A stretch of DNA of 64,000 bases. Origin: DAOUJH01 sp965116555 (GTDB taxonomy: Bacteria; Chloroflexota; Dehalococcoidia; Lucifugimonadales; QGNO01). The DNA is taken from positions 310,001 through 374,000 of the forward strand of contig OZ220698.1 in the NCBI GenBank assembly GCA_965116555.1, written 5' to 3'. Within the stretch, counting starts at the first letter, position 1. Each line of letters begins with the position of its first letter. Below are positions 60,906 to 64,000 of this stretch, in pieces. The notes below the pieces were generated by a model, which did not search any database, was not told where the DNA came from, and saw only the letters and a program-made list of their open reading frames with translations. A program made the translations under genes and the position numbers.

Positions 60906-61778
60906 ATGATTTCCCGAGACACGGTTGGTATTGTCTACAACTCCCAGATTGCGGAGGCCAAGGAGCTTGCCCGAACAATAGCGGCCCATCTTGGCCTGGG
61001 AAGCAACGCCCTGGTGGCTGCCGTCGAGGAGTTGGAAGCGGTCAGGGAAAGCGACTGGCATGCCGGAGTCAATCTGCTGATCACGGTGGGAGGCGACGGC
61101 ACAATCCTGAGAACGGCGCATATAGCAGCTCCCAAGCAGGTAGCCATTCTGGGCATAAACATGGGGCGGTTTGGTTTCTTGACCGAACTCCGTGTTGATG
61201 AAGCGTTGCAGAAGCTGGACAGGTACCTTGACGGCAGCGGCTGGATAGAAGAGCGCGCCATGATGCAAGCTATTGTGCGCAGTTCTGATGCCGGAGCCGA
61301 TACCCGGACGTACCAGGCACTGAACGAGGTGGTGATGGGCAGGGGAGAGGTGGCGCGCTTGTCCATGATTGGCATTACCGTGGATGACGAACCGTTGACC
61401 ACCTACCGCGCGGATGCGGTGATTGTGGCTACGGCGACGGGAAGCACGGGATATGCATTGTCGGCTGGCGGGCCGATACTCCATCCCCAGTCCAGGGACA
61501 TCCTGATGACGCCCGTTGCGCCTCACCTTGACATGTCGTGGACGCTGGTCTTACCGCAGACCAGCCGGATCAAAATGAGCTTCCTGTCGCAAAGCACCGG
61601 TGTACTGGCAATCGATGGATTCATAGATGTCGAAGTCCAGTATGGGGACAGCGTAGAGGTCAGCATGGGCGCGCCGGCGGCGCGTTTCCTCAGGGGTAAT
61701 CCACCCGCCTATTACTACGCGGACCTGGTGCGGAAGCTGGGACTCGATCCCTGGGAAGTGCTCCCCGGCACTCATTAG
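60906..61778 (+). CDS. nadK: NAD kinase
   Basis: This 290-residue enzyme phosphorylates NAD to NADP. The catalytic motif GGDGT is at residues 62-66, followed by GINMGRFGFLTEL, ALNEVVMGRGE and TATGSTGYALSAGGPI, all diagnostic of the family. The length is normal. It starts 35 bp after nuoN and is followed 7 bp later by a Nudix hydrolase gene, so the two nucleotide-metabolism genes are co-transcribed. Confidence 0.95.
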   Translation: MISRDTVGIVYNSQIAEAKELARTIAAHLGLGSNALVAAVEELEAVRESDWHAGVNLLITVGGDGTILRTAHIAAPKQVAILGINMGRFGFLTELRVDEALQKLDRYLDGSGWIEERAMMQAIVRSSDAGADTRTYQALNEVVMGRGEVARLSMIGITVDDEPLTTYRADAVIVATATGSTGYALSAGGPILHPQSRDILMTPVAPHLDMSWTLVLPQTSRIKMSFLSQSTGVLAIDGFIDVEVQYGDSVEVSMGAPAARFLRGNPPAYYYADLVRKLGLDPWEVLPGTH

Positions 61779-61785
61779 GAGAGGC

Positions 61786-62328
61786 ATGGCCGATAATCCG
61801 GAACCCACCGTGAACAGCAGACGCATATTTGATGGGAAGATATTGTCCCTTCGAGTGGACACGGTTGCCCTGTCCAACGGAATACAGGCTACCAGAGAAG
61901 TCATCGAACACGGGCCGGCGGTTGCCATTGTGCCCGTGGACGACAAAGGGAACGTTCACCTGGTCAGGCAGTACCGCAAAGCCGTTGGTGAGTCTTTGCT
62001 GGAAGTGCCCGCGGGCAGAATGGACCCGGGCGAAGACCCGGCCGAAGCAGCCCATAGAGAGCTTGGCGAAGAGACGGGGTTGAGAGCCGGGAAGCTTGAC
62101 TTTCTAGGGACCTACTTCACTACTCCCGGATTCACCGACGAAGAGATGCATACGTTCCTGGCCACGGACTTGAGAGAAGGGGAGGCTCACCCCGATGAGG
62201 ATGAAGAGGTGGAAAGAGTCACCATTCCGCTGGAACAAGCGGTGGAAATGGCGACGAATGGTGAACTGCACGACGGCAAGAGCATTGCCGCATTGCTGGT
62301 AGCCTGGCAGCGCCTCGGGATGGGGTAG
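61786..62328 (+). CDS. Nudix hydrolase, ADP-ribose pyrophosphatase-like
   Basis: This 180-residue protein has a complete Nudix box (GX5EX7REUXEEXGU) from Gly77 to Leu99, with REL-GEE at 91-96. Upstream RQYRKAVGESLLEVPAGR is typical of ADP-ribose pyrophosphatases (NudF-like), and a GFTDEEMHTFLA loop follows. It likely hydrolyses ADP-ribose or related dinucleotides to AMP. AGGAGAGG precedes the ATG. The pairing with nadK fits NAD(P) turnover. Confidence 0.88.
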   Translation: MADNPEPTVNSRRIFDGKILSLRVDTVALSNGIQATREVIEHGPAVAIVPVDDKGNVHLVRQYRKAVGESLLEVPAGRMDPGEDPAEAAHRELGEETGLRAGKLDFLGTYFTTPGFTDEEMHTFLATDLREGEAHPDEDEEVERVTIPLEQAVEMATNGELHDGKSIAALLVAWQRLGMG

Positions 62329-62338
62329 GGCGCCCTAC
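62325..62338. terminator. 14-bp perfect palindrome spanning two convergent stop codons
   Basis: GTAGGGCGCCCTAC covers the TAG stop of the Nudix gene (62326-62328) and the TAG stop of the aminotransferase gene (read from 62335-62337). A loopless GC-rich palindrome at a 6-bp convergent junction could act as a weak bidirectional terminator or transcription barrier. There is no T tract. Confidence 0.3.
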
Positions 62339-63633
62339 GACTGCAGCTCTTTGGCGGCCTCTTCTATTGCTTCTATGGTCTTCTGGATGTCGTCGTCCGT
62401 GTGGGCCAGGGCCATATAGAACTTCTGCCCTGCCTTGAGGACACCTCGCTCCAGAAGAAGACTGTTGAACCGCTTTAGCATGGCCCCGTCGGCGTTCAAC
62501 GTTGAACGGTAGGTGGTGATCTCCTGGTTGGTGAAGTACGCGTCGAAGACGGTGTCGTCGCCAACCACGCTGACTGGGATCTCGGCTTGGTCCATGATCT
62601 CTTGAAGCGCCGCTTTGAGCGCGTGGCCGCTGCTGTGCAGACGCTGGTATGTGCCGGGTTTACGCATTTCGGCCAGTGTGGCCAAACCTGCGGTAGCGGC
62701 GATGGGGTTGCCGTTCAAGGTGCCGATCTGTGGAATGAAACCGTCCTCCTCGGCCAATGAGGCGTCGTAGGCTTGCATGATTTCACTCCGCCCCGCCACT
62801 GCTCCCAGGGGATAACCTCCGCCAACTATTTTCCCAAAGGCTGCCAGGTCCGGGGTCACGTTGTAGAACTCCTGGGCGCCCCCGTAAGCCATGCGGAAGC
62901 CGGTGACCACCTCATCGAATATCAGAGGAATCTCGTACTCACTGGTGATATCCCTGAGTCCTTGCAGGAAGCCGTCTATGGGAGTGAGGATGCGCTGCAT
63001 CGGCTCTACAATCACTCCGGCCAGTTCGTCATGGTTCTCGGCTATGATCTTAGAGGTGGTTTCCAGGTCGTTGTAGGGAGCTATGAGTATGGTCTCCGAA
63101 ACGGCTCTTGGTATGCCGGCGGAGCCCGTTTCAGGTTGCGGGAACTCAAGGAGCCTCGTTGGAGTCACGCTTTGCAAGGCGTAATCGCTGGTGCCGTGGA
63201 AACCGCCCTCGAACTTGAGTATCTTGTCGCGCTTGCGATAGGCGCGGACGGCGCGCATGCACTGGAAGGTCGCATCCGTGCCGCTGGTGGTGAATCGCAC
63301 CAGGTCGGCGCAGGGCACCGCGCTTGATATCTCCTCGGCCAGCTGAATTGCCGGAGCATTGGGTATGAAGTAAGTGCTGCCCCGTTCCAGGTAGTCGCGG
63401 ACGGCCTGCACCACGGATGGATGACCGTGTCCCAGCACCATTGGGCCGGAGCCCAGCAGGTAGTCGATGTACTCGTTGCCGCTGAAGTCGTAGAGCTTGG
63501 AGCCTCTTCCTTCCTTCACAATGAAGCCGGTTTCAAAGTCGCCGGAGCCGTTGCCCATTTCACCGGCAGGCATGTTGCGCCGGGCCATCTCCAGGAGGCT
63601 CTTTTCCTCTTCGCTCTGCGGTTTTCTTGACAT
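62335..63633 (-). CDS. Class III PLP-dependent aminotransferase (GSA-aminotransferase-like)
   Basis: This 432-residue PLP enzyme resembles glutamate-1-semialdehyde 2,1-aminomutase. Motifs are DFSGNEYIDYLLGSGPMVLGHGHP, FTTSGTDATFQCMRAVRAY, FEGGFHGTSDYALQS, IVEPMQ, LIFDEVVTGFRMAYGG and the PLP-lysine region LAAFGKIVGGGYPLGA. Relatives with this N-terminal EMARRNMPAGEM stretch include many uncharacterised aminotransferases, so HemL itself is not certain. The gene lies 8 bp downstream of malate dehydrogenase and is probably co-transcribed with it. Confidence 0.85.
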   Translation of the reverse strand: MSRKPQSEEEKSLLEMARRNMPAGEMGNGSGDFETGFIVKEGRGSKLYDFSGNEYIDYLLGSGPMVLGHGHPSVVQAVRDYLERGSTYFIPNAPAIQLAEEISSAVPCADLVRFTTSGTDATFQCMRAVRAYRKRDKILKFEGGFHGTSDYALQSVTPTRLLEFPQPETGSAGIPRAVSETILIAPYNDLETTSKIIAENHDELAGVIVEPMQRILTPIDGFLQGLRDITSEYEIPLIFDEVVTGFRMAYGGAQEFYNVTPDLAAFGKIVGGGYPLGAVAGRSEIMQAYDASLAEEDGFIPQIGTLNGNPIAATAGLATLAEMRKPGTYQRLHSSGHALKAALQEIMDQAEIPVSVVGDDTVFDAYFTNQEITTYRSTLNADGAMLKRFNSLLLERGVLKAGQKFYMALAHTDDDIQKTIEAIEEAAKELQS

Positions 63634-63641
63634 TTTGGCCT

Positions 63642-64000
63642 CTAGCTAGTGGAGCTGTGCATGACGCCGACCAGCTCTTCCACGGCATCCACCGACTTCT
63701 GCAGCATGGCTTGCTCCTCCGAGGAGAGCTTGATCTCTACAACCTCTTCCAAGCCGGACGCGCCCAGCTTGACCGGTACGCCCGCAAAGTAGCCGTTGAC
63801 CCCGTACTCGCCCTGCAGATAGGCGGCACAGGGAAGGATGCGATGCTGGTCCAGGACAATGGAGTCGACCATTTCCGCCACTCCGGCGGACGGCGCGTAG
63901 TAGGCGCTGCCCGTCTTGAGCAGGGCGACGATCTCTCCACCGCCGTCGCGGGTGCGCTGCACAATGGCGTCCAGCCTCTCCTTGGAGACGAGCTCGCTGA
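63642..64000 (-). CDS. mdh: Malate dehydrogenase, C-terminal part (partial)
   Basis: The frame is open from the stop at 63642 to the window end and gives the last 119 residues of a lactate/malate dehydrogenase family protein. Visible are RTRDGGGEIVALLKTGSAYYAPS, the active-site loop region AEMVDSIVLDQHRILPCAAYLQGEYG and GVPVKLGASGLEEVVEIKLS. The GSAYYAPSA stretch is typical of type 3 malate dehydrogenases, which oxidise malate to oxaloacetate in the TCA cycle. An internal GTG at 63962 is not the start, since SELVSKERLDAIVQ continues upstream. The N-terminal NAD-binding half is outside the window. Confidence 0.92.
   Translation of the reverse strand, partial: SELVSKERLDAIVQRTRDGGGEIVALLKTGSAYYAPSAGVAEMVDSIVLDQHRILPCAAYLQGEYGVNGYFAGVPVKLGASGLEEVVEIKLSSEEQAMLQKSVDAVEELVGVMHSSTS

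Overview
The window looks like a chromosomal segment of a member of the Chloroflexota, probably a Dehalococcoidia/SAR202-type lineage. This is an inference from gene content: an eleven-gene complex I operon without nuoEFG, a bacterial NurA-HerA pair, SelB, many lipoproteins with TPTPT linkers, and very large cadherin-type surface proteins. No rRNA, tRNA, CRISPR array or insertion sequence was seen. Gene names rest on motifs read from the translations, not on database searches.

Layout. Positions 1-7.1 kb hold housekeeping genes: the start of an NHL-type protein, an amidase with a GatC-like partner, a metallo-beta-lactamase-fold hydrolase, a lipoprotein metallopeptidase, endonuclease IV, a small zincin, a cyclophilin lipoprotein and a Leu/Glu-type dehydrogenase. 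At 7.2-7.9 kb is a FitA/VapB-VapC toxin-antitoxin pair with an operator-like palindrome. At 7.95-13.6 kb is a tightly packed minus-strand operon selB-nurA-GNAT-HAS protein-herA, in which the NurA nuclease and HerA translocase should form a DNA-end processing machine. A 146-bp inverted-repeat-bounded intergenic element follows. Then come hemW, ychF and a Ser/Thr kinase with an outer PQQ-type beta-propeller, holA, and a solitary SwrC-like RND pump.

The unusual part is 23.1-49.3 kb. Two giant surface-protein genes dominate it: a 2722-residue membrane protein with three transglutaminase modules, HEAT repeats and Ig-like repeats, and a 2713-residue cadherin-repeat protein with a C-terminal EF-hand. 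Between them lie two multi-spanning membrane proteins, MoxR, DUF58 and a one-piece histidine kinase-response regulator. Both giants are preceded by the same promoter block: 124 ungapped positions, about 94 identical, with a perfect DnaA-box 9-mer, an 11-bp-phased repeat and a TATAAT box at identical spacing. A 34-bp imperfect direct repeat lies at both ends of the locus, and the right copy covers the stop codon of a DppD-like gene. I read this as one co-regulated cell-surface assembly locus, in which the MoxR-DUF58-transglutaminase operon may fold or process the cadherin protein and its Pro-rich membrane-anchored partner, possibly inserted as a unit.

Positions 50.4-60.9 kb carry nuoA-B-C-D-H-I-J-K-(DUF2007-like gene)-L-M-N, a complex I without the NADH-oxidising module. 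NAD kinase, an ADP-ribose-type Nudix hydrolase, a class III aminotransferase and the C-terminal part of malate dehydrogenase (cut by the window end) finish the window.
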